In this document: positions 25,601-33,308 of the stretch, piece after piece
Numbering within the stretch: position 1 is the first letter of the stretch
Layout of the letters: every line of letters starts with the position of its first letter
DNA from: an uncultured Clostridia bacterium
GTDB lineage: Bacteria; Bacillota; Clostridia; TANB77; CAG-508
Direction: 5' to 3'
Assembly (NCBI GenBank): GCA_944388035.1
Contig: CALXHF010000017.1
Span: forward strand, 1 to 33,308
DNA: 33,308 nucleotides
Program-made: the position numbers and the translations under genes
Notes under the pieces: generated by a model
What the model saw: only the letters and a program-made list of their open reading frames with translations
Told to the model about the DNA's origin: nothing
The model's database searches: none

Positions 25601-26560
25601 TCTTTATTTACTTTTATTACTCTTAAATTTCCTAAAAGTGGTATATTATAATCAAGTGAAATTTCAATATCTTCTGTTGTTTCATATGGTTCTACTTTAA
25701 TCATATTTTGATTATAAGAATTTTCATTTTCCAAGAACCAAATATTTACACTTTTAACATTAATTCTCATATTACCAGTAATTTTAGTAATTTTAGTAAT
25801 TTTTCCGTCTAATGGGATTGAAATATAAAAGTCTTTACCAGTTTTTATTCCACTAACATCGAAATAGTTTTCAGTTGTTCCAGAAAAACTGCTATATAAT
25901 TTTTCTGATATTAGGTTAGAATTTTGGTCATATACATTTAATTCTGTTATTGTTCCACCAAATGACCAGTTAAATGGCCCTACTCTTAAATATTGTTTTC
26001 CGTCTTTTTCATATGCAGTAACTTTTATATTTTTCTTATTTGTATTATCAGTAACTTTACTTCCGTTTTCTAGATTATTTGCATAATCTATAGCCTCTTG
26101 GTCTAGCCAGCTTTCACTTCCCTTTTTACTTCCTGCAAAACCGTGAATATAGTCCTGCGTGATATTTTCCTACATTTTCCATCCAAGTAGATGCAAAATT
26201 CCAAATACCATTTGCTACAGGACCACTCGCCTTGTCATCGCCGTTGTCTTGAGACAAAATGTAAGCAAATCTTGCATTATCCTTACTCTCTATAGTTTTT
26301 CCTGTATGATCTGTTGATTTAGTTCCTTCTATTCTTACATTTGAAACTACTTCATATATTCCATTTAATGCAGAAACTTGACCGTGTTCTACACAATATA
26401 TATTATTACTAGATAAATATTCATTTCTTTTCATATAGATTTGTTGACCAACATAACTTATATTGTTTACATTATCATAAGCATATGCTGTAACACATAG
26501 TCCAAATATTATTAAAATTGTTAAAACTAAATTAAGCAATATTTTCTTTGATTTACTCAT
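22609..26560 (-). CDS. Surface protein B1, read through a +1 frameshift
   Basis: Two frames (26126-26560 and 22609-26142) make one 1316-residue secreted protein if a +1 shift occurs at the CGG at 26141-26143 (codon 140). The second frame is open without a stop right up to that point and has no start or binding site of its own. The order is: signal peptide (1-29), a YCVEHG segment like the cysteine side of thioester (TQXA) domains, SpaA-like domain (about 320, LPGVGFYILNQQLNKY), SdrD B-like domains (about 420, LSGIVWVDKISGK; about 857, LSGKVFLDSTTGE), and C-terminal TPSTGAN, helix and KRK. TPSTG fits the (S/N/P/T)PxTG signals of clostridial class B-like sortases. The gene starts 21 bases after A1, with AAGGAGGG upstream. 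The Gln expected for a thioester bond is not evident (VANGIW where VQNAIW-like might be expected). Confidence 0.82.
26140..26143 (-). other. CGG-associated +1 frameshift site in surface gene B1
   Basis: The coding strand reads CTA TAT TCA CGG TTT in the upstream frame, which stops four codons after the CGG. Skipping C gives GGT TTT GCA GGA and about 1176 more residues. The downstream frame is closed by a TAG ten codons before the CGG, so the switch lies in a window of about 14 codons. A switch earlier in that window, giving NITQDYIHGFAGS, is also possible. Confidence 0.7.
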
Positions 26561-26581
26561 ATCTATTTTCCCTCCTTTCTT

Positions 26582-29500
26582 CTATATTTCCTCATTTGTT
26601 ATTTTTCTTTTTTTTCTAATTACTACAATAACTGTAGCTATAACTCCTAGTACCAATATTGTACCTATAGTTATTCCAATATAAACTGCTCCACCTGTTC
26701 TAATTCCTAAAAGTACATCAGCTGAACCCATGTCATTTTCTCCATTTGTTCTATTTCCTGGAGTAGAATTTATATCTGTTAATCCTAATTCGTTATATGC
26801 TTCATCAATCTCTGCTGTGTTATTAATTAATCCTACATTATTTTCTGTCATTGATTTTGTTAATGTTAATGTTACTTCTCTAGATTCTCCTGGATTAATT
26901 ATATCATTTGCTAGACTTACATTATATATACCTTCTTGAGTTTGATACCAGTCTTTATTTAGTTCAGAACTGAATTTTAAGTCATTTGGCATATAATCTA
27001 CAATTCTTCTAACATATCCACTAGCTTCACCAACATTGCTTACTCTTATTTTGTATTCTATTAAAACTGTTGCTCCATTTACTCTTTTTGCATCTAATTC
27101 TGCTCTTGCTAATGTCTCATCACCATATTCTATAACTGTGCTTCCACTTGAATCTTGTATAACTATTTTACTAACAAATTTTTCTAATTTTAAATCAAAT
27201 TTTTGTACTTTTACATAACCAACATTAATATTTGAAATATTTTCATCAGTAATTTCTATAATATCTGTTGATGCTACATTTTGATTTTGTCCATTTATTG
27301 TTAATTCTTTCATCATAGCATCTGAATTAATATCTTCACTTACACCTTCTACCTTATATTTAGTTAAAGTATAAGTTTCATTATTATAATCAAATATTAC
27401 TATATATTTTCCATTTCCTATATGGTCTAATACATATACACCGTTTTCATTTGTTGTAGCTTCTAATACGTCTCCATTTTCTTGTTTTACTAAATTATTT
27501 GTTTCTGTATTATATAAACGTACTTTTACTCCTGATAATAATTCTTCGTTATCGTCTTTTTGTCCATTTGAGTTTTCATCAATAAAAGCAATACCTGTTA
27601 TAATACTTGTTCCTGTTGCTACATCATTATCATCGACATCATTGTTGTCATCTGGATCTTCAGGATTTTCACCTGTTCCTCCCTCTTCATTTGCTTCTAT
27701 TATATGTGTAATTTCTGCTGTTTTAGCAATTTCTTTTCCAAATAATTCTACGGTTGCTACATTTGTTATTGGCTCTGCTTCAAGTCTTCCTTGTGAATAA
27801 TTTACAACTGTTTCTATTTTTATTACACTTTCTGAACTAGCTGACATATTAAGGATAATTTCTATATTATTATTGTCTTTTAATTCTTCTATTTCTTCAT
27901 CATCAAATGTTACTTTGTTTACTGTTAAACTATTTGGTATCTCATCTTTTACTGAAATATTATTAATATCTTCTGTTCCATTATTCTTTATATTAATAGT
28001 ATATTCTAAAATGTCACCAGCTTTAATATAATTATCTTCTATATTAGATGTCATACTAGCTGATATATCTGCTTTTTTAACGTTATCTGTTATAATATTT
28101 GATCTATATTCGTTTTCTCCTACTTTAGCTACTGCTGAAAATACAATTTCTGGAACGTTTTCTAATTTATTAATTTGCATATCATAACTTATTACTTTAT
28201 TTTCTCCAGGTTCTAATGTTCCTATATTTATTTCATTTTGATATTCTATTGATTCAGATTGTATTGGTTCTATGTTGTTTATTTCTTCTTCCGTTGGTGT
28301 TTCTAAGTTTCCATTATATTCTTCGTTTAAATCTTCATCTGTAACTTCTTCTTTAGGCATATTTGTTATTAAATTACATCTATTTACAGTTAAGTAACTT
28401 GGTAAATTAGTAACAACATTTACATTTTCTTGTGTTTCATCTGAAATATTTTCTACAATTGTAAAATATTGAACTACTCCTGTTTCATATAAATCAATAC
28501 TTCTATCTGTTACTCTTTTAACAGTTACACGTATATTTCCTTCAGAAGTTACTAAAATATCTTCAGTTGATTCTTTAATCGTATCTCCATAAGTTATGGT
28601 AGATTTATTTACTAATGTTGTTCCTTCTTGTGCATCACTGTTTACTCTTACTTCGTATTCTAAAGATTTAGATTCTCCTACTTTTATACTATCAATTGTA
28701 TTTTCAAAAACTTTATCTTCTAATTCTTTATAATATGAAGAACCTGTATATTCAAAATGGTCTTCTGGCTCTACTAATGTTGTTCCTTCTGGTACATTTC
28801 CTTGTACTTTTACATTAGTAACATCTTCGCTTCCTATGTTAGATACTTCTACTTTATATCTAATAACTTCTCCATTTTTTACAGTACTGTTATTTTCTAA
28901 ATTATTTCCAGAAACACTTGCTATTATTTTAGTTTCTAAGTTTGGTCCTACTCCTGTTTCTAAAACAATCTCTGTTGCTTTTATTTCATTACTTGTATTT
29001 GTTACATTATTATCATATGTTACTTTATAATCTTGTTTTGCTTTTTGGTTATATTCTAATAATGCTGGTACTTCTAATTTATATGTTACATTAATTTCTG
29101 CTCCTGTTTCCATTTCTGGAACTTCTATTAAATATTTTCTAACTTTTGTTCCATCTGTAATTTCTTCTTGCCATCCGTTTTGACTGTTTTGTAAATCTTC
29201 TGTTGCATTTTCATTTTCTGAATAATATACTTTTGCCCCTTCTACTCCGCTTATATTAACCTCTTTTATATTTATATCAATATTGTTTTCATTGTTTCTA
29301 GTTGGGAAAGTACCTAAAACTTTTACATTAGATGCTGTATTTTCATTATTATTTATTATTTGTATTTGTGTTTCTAATTCTCTTGCTTCTTGTCCTCTTT
29401 CAAGTTTTGCACTTATACTTTCTTCCTCTCCTGTTGTTTCTATTCCTAATTCAGAAATATTATGTATTACTGTCATATCTTTTGGTGCTACAATTTTAAT

Positions 29501-31393
29501 ATCTTTTTCAGAAGAAACTGTTTCTTCATTACTTATACAAGTCATTATAATTTTTCCATCTTGTGTTGCTGATTTCTTATTTACATTTACGCTTGTATTT
29601 ATTACTAAAATTGCACCTTCTATTCCTAGCTCTTTATAATCTGTTTGTTTTCCTGTTAATTCAACAGTTATTGTTCTACCTTCAGTTGTATAATTTGCTA
29701 TAGAAAGTTCTGTTTCATATATTAAATCTATACTGTTTATCGTTATATTTTCTACAGCTTCTGGTAGTTCAAATGTTAATTTAGGATTTTCAAATAAATT
29801 ATATTGCTCATTATTTGATTTCAATGTAGCTCTTATTTCCACATCATTTGCTATAACTGTTGATAATGTATCTTTATTTACTTCTAAATTAGCTTCAGTT
29901 TTAGAATTTTCTAATTTTATTCTTGTTTCTGTAGTATTTGTTACATTTGTTCCATAATCAATATTTACATTTGAAACTAATTCTACTGCATTTGTTATTT
30001 TTTCTTCTTCTCCTGATTTTATAGTTTTAGTATGAGTAAATACTAAATCTCCTTCTTCAACAGGAGTAGTTGTTTTTATTTCTATACTACTTGGCTCTTT
30101 TCCAGTATAATCAATAACAATATTTCCGTTTTCATCTGCTTGTGTTTCTGAGTTTACAACACCTAATGTTTCACCATTTTCATTTAATATTGTTATTTCT
30201 CCATTTTCTCCAAGTATTTTATTAAAATCTTCTTTTTCTAAAACTGTTTTATTATATACAACATTTGCTAAAACTTCTTGTCCTTCTAATGTATTATAAT
30301 TGCTTTGTTCTTCTTTAATTGAAATACCTTCTACACTATTTGCTAAATTTACTTTTAATGTTGTTTCTGTTTCAAAACTTCTGTCTAAAGAAGCATTTAT
30401 TTTTCCTTTATATATTACAGATTCTTTTGCAGTATTCGTAATTTGCATTAAACCATCTTTTTCTTCATCTGTTATTTTTATTGTATTTGTTGTTTTTAAT
30501 TCTTTTCCATTGAATAATTTTACAGTCTCTTCTACTGGTATTTCCATACCTACTAAATCTACATCTTTATTATAAACTAAAGTTAAAATCACATTTTCAC
30601 ATCCTGTTTTTCTCCATAAGATTTTGTTCTCTTCATTTGGTTTATTTGTAAATTCCATAGATATATTATTATCACTATAGTTATATTTAAAATATGTCAT
30701 TGTATTGAAGTTTGTTTTTGTTACAACTTCTGGTCTTTCTTCTCCACTTAATCTAATATTTGCAGTCATTTCTTCTATAGGATAATTATTTTCTTCTAGT
30801 CCCATATTAATAGAAATTTGTATGACTCTTTTTTCTTCTCCATTTAAATTAAATATTTTATTTGTTATAATATCCAAACCATTTTCTATATTTTCTTCAG
30901 TATTATTTTCTTGGTATTCATATTTAATTTCTCTTGTTGCTTTTATATTTATATCTTTTTCTGTACTATCTCTATAAATACCTGCTAAATTTAAATCAGA
31001 TACTACTTTTAATAAACCTGCATCTAAAAAATCATCTTTTACAGGTTCAATTGCAACATCAAAGCTTGCTGTTGCTCCAGCATTTATTTGATTTAATGTT
31101 ATTTTGTTACTTTCTATTTTATTTACATATTCGCTCTCTGTGCTTTTTAATTTAAAATTACTATTCTCCAAAGTAATTTCTCCATTAAAATAACCTTCAT
31201 TCTTAACAGTAACAGCTAATGTTAATAAATTCTCATCTTTTAATTCGGCAGTAAATTCTATATTTTTGTGATTTGTAGAACTACTTTCTGCTGCTAGTGT
31301 TATAAAACCTGCTCCAACATAAATAAAATTAATCATTGTTAAAACAGTTATTAGTGTTAATACTGTTAAAACTTTTAAAATTTTACCTTTCAT
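26582..31393 (-). CDS. Giant surface protein A1 with DUF11-like and SdrD B-like domains
   Basis: This 1603-residue protein has a signal peptide (VLTVLTLITVLTMINF), a long array of beta-sandwich repeats including DUF11-like units (SNIGSEDVTNVKVQGNVPEG, IKNNGTEDINNISVKDEIPN) and an acidic linker (NPEDPDDNNDVDDNDV). An SdrD B-like domain follows, with a calcium-type loop (DENSNGQKDDNEELLSGVKV), then a last DUF11-like domain and a C-terminal helix with RKKRK. No LPxTG-like motif precedes the helix, so it is probably membrane-anchored. It aligns by eye with half A2 of the fused protein, for example the shared ESRE(I/V)TLTLTK(T/S)MTEN and STPGNR stretches. AAGGAGG lies before the ATG, and a strong promoter is upstream. 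B1 follows in the same transcript. Confidence 0.88.
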   Translation of the reverse strand: MKGKILKVLTVLTLITVLTMINFIYVGAGFITLAAESSSTNHKNIEFTAELKDENLLTLAVTVKNEGYFNGEITLENSNFKLKSTESEYVNKIESNKITLNQINAGATASFDVAIEPVKDDFLDAGLLKVVSDLNLAGIYRDSTEKDINIKATREIKYEYQENNTEENIENGLDIITNKIFNLNGEEKRVIQISINMGLEENNYPIEEMTANIRLSGEERPEVVTKTNFNTMTYFKYNYSDNNISMEFTNKPNEENKILWRKTGCENVILTLVYNKDVDLVGMEIPVEETVKLFNGKELKTTNTIKITDEEKDGLMQITNTAKESVIYKGKINASLDRSFETETTLKVNLANSVEGISIKEEQSNYNTLEGQEVLANVVYNKTVLEKEDFNKILGENGEITILNENGETLGVVNSETQADENGNIVIDYTGKEPSSIEIKTTTPVEEGDLVFTHTKTIKSGEEEKITNAVELVSNVNIDYGTNVTNTTETRIKLENSKTEANLEVNKDTLSTVIANDVEIRATLKSNNEQYNLFENPKLTFELPEAVENITINSIDLIYETELSIANYTTEGRTITVELTGKQTDYKELGIEGAILVINTSVNVNKKSATQDGKIIMTCISNEETVSSEKDIKIVAPKDMTVIHNISELGIETTGEEESISAKLERGQEARELETQIQIINNNENTASNVKVLGTFPTRNNENNIDINIKEVNISGVEGAKVYYSENENATEDLQNSQNGWQEEITDGTKVRKYLIEVPEMETGAEINVTYKLEVPALLEYNQKAKQDYKVTYDNNVTNTSNEIKATEIVLETGVGPNLETKIIASVSGNNLENNSTVKNGEVIRYKVEVSNIGSEDVTNVKVQGNVPEGTTLVEPEDHFEYTGSSYYKELEDKVFENTIDSIKVGESKSLEYEVRVNSDAQEGTTLVNKSTITYGDTIKESTEDILVTSEGNIRVTVKRVTDRSIDLYETGVVQYFTIVENISDETQENVNVVTNLPSYLTVNRCNLITNMPKEEVTDEDLNEEYNGNLETPTEEEINNIEPIQSESIEYQNEINIGTLEPGENKVISYDMQINKLENVPEIVFSAVAKVGENEYRSNIITDNVKKADISASMTSNIEDNYIKAGDILEYTINIKNNGTEDINNISVKDEIPNSLTVNKVTFDDEEIEELKDNNNIEIILNMSASSESVIKIETVVNYSQGRLEAEPITNVATVELFGKEIAKTAEITHIIEANEEGGTGENPEDPDDNNDVDDNDVATGTSIITGIAFIDENSNGQKDDNEELLSGVKVRLYNTETNNLVKQENGDVLEATTNENGVYVLDHIGNGKYIVIFDYNNETYTLTKYKVEGVSEDINSDAMMKELTINGQNQNVASTDIIEITDENISNINVGYVKVQKFDLKLEKFVSKIVIQDSSGSTVIEYGDETLARAELDAKRVNGATVLIEYKIRVSNVGEASGYVRRIVDYMPNDLKFSSELNKDWYQTQEGIYNVSLANDIINPGESREVTLTLTKSMTENNVGLINNTAEIDEAYNELGLTDINSTPGNRTNGENDMGSADVLLGIRTGGAVYIGITIGTILVLGVIATVIVVIRKKRKITNEEI

Positions 31394-31429
31394 AATTGGC
31401 CTCCTTAGTTTATAATATCTCTATTTACT

Positions 31430-31458
31430 ATTATAACCTTTATTTCTAGTTTTTTCAA
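31430..31458 (-). promoter_or_regulatory. Sigma-A promoter of the A1-B1 operon
   Basis: On the minus strand TTGAAA (31453-31458) and TATAAT (31430-31435) have a 17-base spacer, about 40 bases upstream of A1. Farther upstream a CTTCC-GTAA-GGAA mini-hairpin (about 31516-31528) is visible, of unknown role. Confidence 0.75.
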
Positions 31459-31603
31459 GCTTTTTCCTTGTTTTTCACAACTTTTTATGTCGATTCTTTA
31501 TTTTTTGCAAAAATTTCCTTACGGAAGGTCATTTTTACATTTTAAATTTAAAATATTTCAATTATTTATCTTTTTTATTACATTTTGTAACATTTATATT
31601 TTT

Positions 31604-31631
31604 TTAACATAGTATATTTCATAGATATATA
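31604..31631 (+). promoter_or_regulatory. Possible promoter of the small-gene pair
   Basis: TTAACA (31604-31609) and TATATA (31626-31631) have a 16-base spacer, about 33 bases before the proposed TTG start. The region is so AT-rich that chance matches are likely. Confidence 0.3.
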
Positions 31632-31664
31632 CTTCTTGCATATATATAAGTAGAGGTGATTAAT

Positions 31665-32114
31665 TTGGATAATAATTTTAATTTAGATAAAAATACTATG
31701 GAAAAACTTAATTCCGTAATGAAAAACGGTAATGTTTCTGATATACTTTCTCAAATCCCACCAGATGTTATGGCAAATTTTTCTTCTATGATGAATAATA
31801 ACAATAATAATTCTAATAACAATTCAAATAAAACTGAAAATAATAAAGATTTAAATAATAATAATTCTGATAACAATACTGGAAACAACAATAATTCTTT
31901 CAATTTTAATAATATAGATATGAATACTATGTTAAAAATGAAATCCATCTTTGATAAAATAAATACTTCTAATGACCCAAGGTCTAATTTACTTGCTTCT
32001 TTAAAGCCATATTTACGTGATAATAAAAAACAAAAATTAGATGAGTATGCAAATCTCATCAATTTTGCTAAAATAGCAGAAATTTTAAAAAATGATAATA
32101 AGGAGCCAAAATAA
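31665..32114 (+). CDS. Asn-rich small protein of unknown function
   Basis: This protein has about 149 residues. The conserved-looking ends (MDNNFNLDKNTMEKLNSVMK, ILSQIPPDVMANFSSMM and SNLLASLKPYLRDNKKQKLD followed by EYANLINFAKIAEILK) are joined by a low-complexity Asn/Ser tract (about residues 46-86). There is no signal peptide or membrane helix, so it is cytoplasmic. I favour the TTG at 31665 as start because AGAGGTGA (31652-31659) sits 5 bases before it. The GTG at 31656 is inside that site. The helical ends look familiar from small clostridial genes that precede a short tail-anchored membrane protein, as here. No function can be assigned. Confidence 0.75.
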   Translation: MDNNFNLDKNTMEKLNSVMKNGNVSDILSQIPPDVMANFSSMMNNNNNNSNNNSNKTENNKDLNNNNSDNNTGNNNNSFNFNNIDMNTMLKMKSIFDKINTSNDPRSNLLASLKPYLRDNKKQKLDEYANLINFAKIAEILKNDNKEPK

Positions 32115-32512
32115 TGCCTGTTTTTCCTTTTTCTCCTTTTAATTACAGATTTTATCCTAATTATATTAATAGAAATAGGATAAATAATAAAAAAGGACAA
32201 GGAAGAAAAATAGGAAAAGAACTAGAAACTAAAACGGAATTAGATTACAATGAAACTAAAAAACGTATGGAAAACACAGAAGAAACAAATAGTAGAAATT
32301 ATAATAAAAAAAGACCATCTAAAAATAATTTTGCTAATTTTAATATTTCTGCTATTCTTAATTCTGATATAAATACACCTATTTTAGAAATATTAGGTAT
32401 TAAATTATATTTAGATGACCTTATTATAATTGGTTTATTATTTTTTCTTTATAAAGAAGATGTACAAGACGAGTTGTTATTTTTTATATTAATTTTACTT
32501 CTTCTTAGCTAA
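32114..32512 (+). CDS. Small protein with C-terminal hydrophobic tail, unknown function
   Basis: This 132-residue protein begins MPVFPFSPFNYRFYPNYINR, a Pro/Tyr/Asn-rich head. A charged middle (about 30-75) follows, and the end is a hydrophobic tail: LYLDDLIIIGLLFFLYKEDV then QDELLFFILILLLLS. The 'DDLIIIGLLFFLYKEDVQDELL' pattern, two hydrophobic segments around an acidic hinge, is common in small clostridial proteins of unknown role. AAGGAG lies in the end of the preceding gene. Its ATG overlaps that gene's stop (TAATG), so the two are translationally coupled. It converges with minC, leaving two bases between their ends and no obvious terminator. Confidence 0.75.
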   Translation: MPVFPFSPFNYRFYPNYINRNRINNKKGQGRKIGKELETKTELDYNETKKRMENTEETNSRNYNKKRPSKNNFANFNISAILNSDINTPILEILGIKLYLDDLIIIGLLFFLYKEDVQDELLFFILILLLLS

Positions 32513-32514
32513 AA

Positions 32515-33129
32515 TTATTCTATTACTATCTTATCATCAACAACACTCAAATATGCTTGTTTATGCATTGGTTCTTCATCACGGTTTATTTCTTTTACTA
32601 TATTTGCTATTCTGACTTGTACTGAATCAAATAACCCTGCTGCTATTATTGCTTGTTTGTTTCCTTTTGCTCCTGCGTGTGCCAAGCCCCTTAATGCCCC
32701 TAATACTACAATATTATCAGATGCCATAACCTCTGCACCAGAATTTACATCTCCTAAAATCACAAGGCTTCCTTCTGTTTCCATTTTTTGACCAGACCTT
32801 AATGACCCTCTATGGAATTTTGTTTCTGACATTGCTATTTCTTTATCAAAAGCTCTCTTAATACTAGAAAGTCCTAGACTCTTAGGCATATCAAATTCTA
32901 TTTCTACATCTATTTTTTCTTTAATTAATTCTTGTATTTGGTCTATTTCTTTATTTTTTAATATTTTTCCTATTACTCTTATTGGTGTTTTTTCATCTTT
33001 ATATAGCTTTTTTAATTCTGGCAACTTTTTTTTCAATGCAAATATTATCTGTTCTTGTTCTGCATTTTCATCTAATTTAATTACTATTTCATCTTTTCTT
33101 AAATTAATACTTACATAATTATTTTTCAT
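32515..33129 (-). CDS. minC: Septum site-determining protein MinC
   Basis: This 204-residue MinC inhibits FtsZ ring formation away from mid-cell, together with MinD. The N-terminal domain (about 1-90, VSINLRKDEIVIKLDENAEQ) is variable. The C-terminal beta-helix is clear: FHRGSLRSGQKMETEGSLVI, LGDVNSGAEVMASDNIVVLG and LRGLAHAGAKGNKQAIIAAG. Length is typical for Firmicutes. AAGG lies before the ATG. minD is not downstream as in the usual minCD order: the next gene on that side is on the opposite strand. minD must lie elsewhere or beyond the right edge. Confidence 0.93.
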   Translation of the reverse strand: MKNNYVSINLRKDEIVIKLDENAEQEQIIFALKKKLPELKKLYKDEKTPIRVIGKILKNKEIDQIQELIKEKIDVEIEFDMPKSLGLSSIKRAFDKEIAMSETKFHRGSLRSGQKMETEGSLVILGDVNSGAEVMASDNIVVLGALRGLAHAGAKGNKQAIIAAGLFDSVQVRIANIVKEINRDEEPMHKQAYLSVVDDKIVIE

Positions 33130-33162
33130 TTTTACATCCTTCCCATCTTAATTTACACTTAA

Positions 33163-33191
33163 AATATAATATAGATTTTACTTAATGTCAA
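33163..33191 (-). promoter_or_regulatory. Sigma-A promoter of minC
   Basis: On the minus strand TTGACA (33186-33191) and TATATT (33163-33168) have a 17-base spacer, about 35 bases before minC. This shows minC has its own promoter rather than depending on an upstream mre gene. Confidence 0.7.
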
Positions 33192-33212
33192 TAGAAACAT
33201 ATTAATTTAAAT

Positions 33213-33245
33213 GGTCGTTTCCTTAGAAAGACGGGAGTTTGACAC
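33213..33245. repeat. Possible GGGAC-type repeat fragment, copy 3
   Basis: GGTCGTTTCCTTAGAAAGAC followed by GGGAGTTTGACAC resembles the heads of the repeats at 4731 and 5782 (GGAC[A/G]TTTCCTTT...GACAC). TTTGACA at 33238-33244 is matched inversely by TGTCAAA at the end of the following terminator. It lies upstream of minC and does not abut a stop codon. Confidence 0.4.
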
Positions 33246-33267
33246 TTTTGAAAGTTTAAAATTGATG

Positions 33268-33294
33268 TAAGCATTTAAAATGCTTAATTTTTTT
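33268..33294 (+). terminator. Plus-strand intrinsic terminator near the right edge
   Basis: TAAGCATTT and AAATGCTTA (33268-33286) form a perfect 9-bp stem followed by ATTTTTTT. No plus-strand gene precedes it within the window, so it may be part of the repeat element or end a short unannotated transcript. Confidence 0.55.
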
Positions 33295-33308
33295 GTCAAA
33301 TTTTTCTT

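Noticed and set aside
25772..25800. Short tandem repeat of ACTAAAATT units in B1
   Set aside because: Only about three units, in frame and encoding ITKITKITG. Probably ordinary coding sequence rather than a functional repeat.
1..33308. CRISPR arrays, tRNA or rRNA genes
   Set aside because: No regularly spaced repeats and no cloverleaf or rRNA sequence was seen in any intergenic stretch.

Overview
The window looks like chromosome from an AT-rich, spore-forming Clostridia-type Firmicute. Supporting signs are SpoIIE, MinC, a 3D-domain cell-wall protein, AAAGGAGG-type ribosome binding sites, sigma-A promoters with 17-base spacers, and LPxTG-like surface anchors. I cannot name the species.

Layout from left to right: (1) 1-2900, mostly minus strand: a partial stand-alone tnpB, two tandem Nudix hydrolases and a DUF348/G5/3D cell-wall protein. 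(2) 3095-5012, plus strand: lemA, htpX and the remnant of an XRE-type helix-turn-helix gene. (3) 5052-7470, minus strand: tsaC (Sua5/YrdC), a DUF4282-like membrane protein, tatD and acpS. (4) 7561-12864, minus strand: an apparent operon of spoIIE, a WG-repeat membrane protein and a 428-aa tail-anchored protein of unknown function. (5) 13094-31393, minus strand: about 18 kb of giant surface proteins. A 1603-aa protein 'A1' and a 1316-aa protein 'B1' form one pair. Their paralogues A2 and B2 are fused into a single 3069-aa chain with a transmembrane hairpin in the middle. (6) 31665-33129: two small plus-strand genes of unknown function converging on minC.

The most striking observation is that three genes (spoIIE, the WG-repeat gene and surface protein B1) are each broken by a clean +1 frameshift. 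At each break, the upstream frame carries an in-frame CGG codon. If the C is skipped, so that the next GGA or GGT is read as glycine, the expected full-length protein is restored. I looked at every CGG trinucleotide in coding orientation by eye, and found no in-frame CGG in any other gene of the window. This suggests that CGG is unassigned, or very poorly decoded, in this organism and acts as a +1 frameshift signal. Without the shift, SpoIIE would lose its C-terminal metal-binding DDM motif. Sequencing error or real gene decay remain alternatives.

A second theme is a set of short GGGAC-type repeats that start at, or directly abut, stop codons. One of them supplies the last codons of its neighbouring gene.
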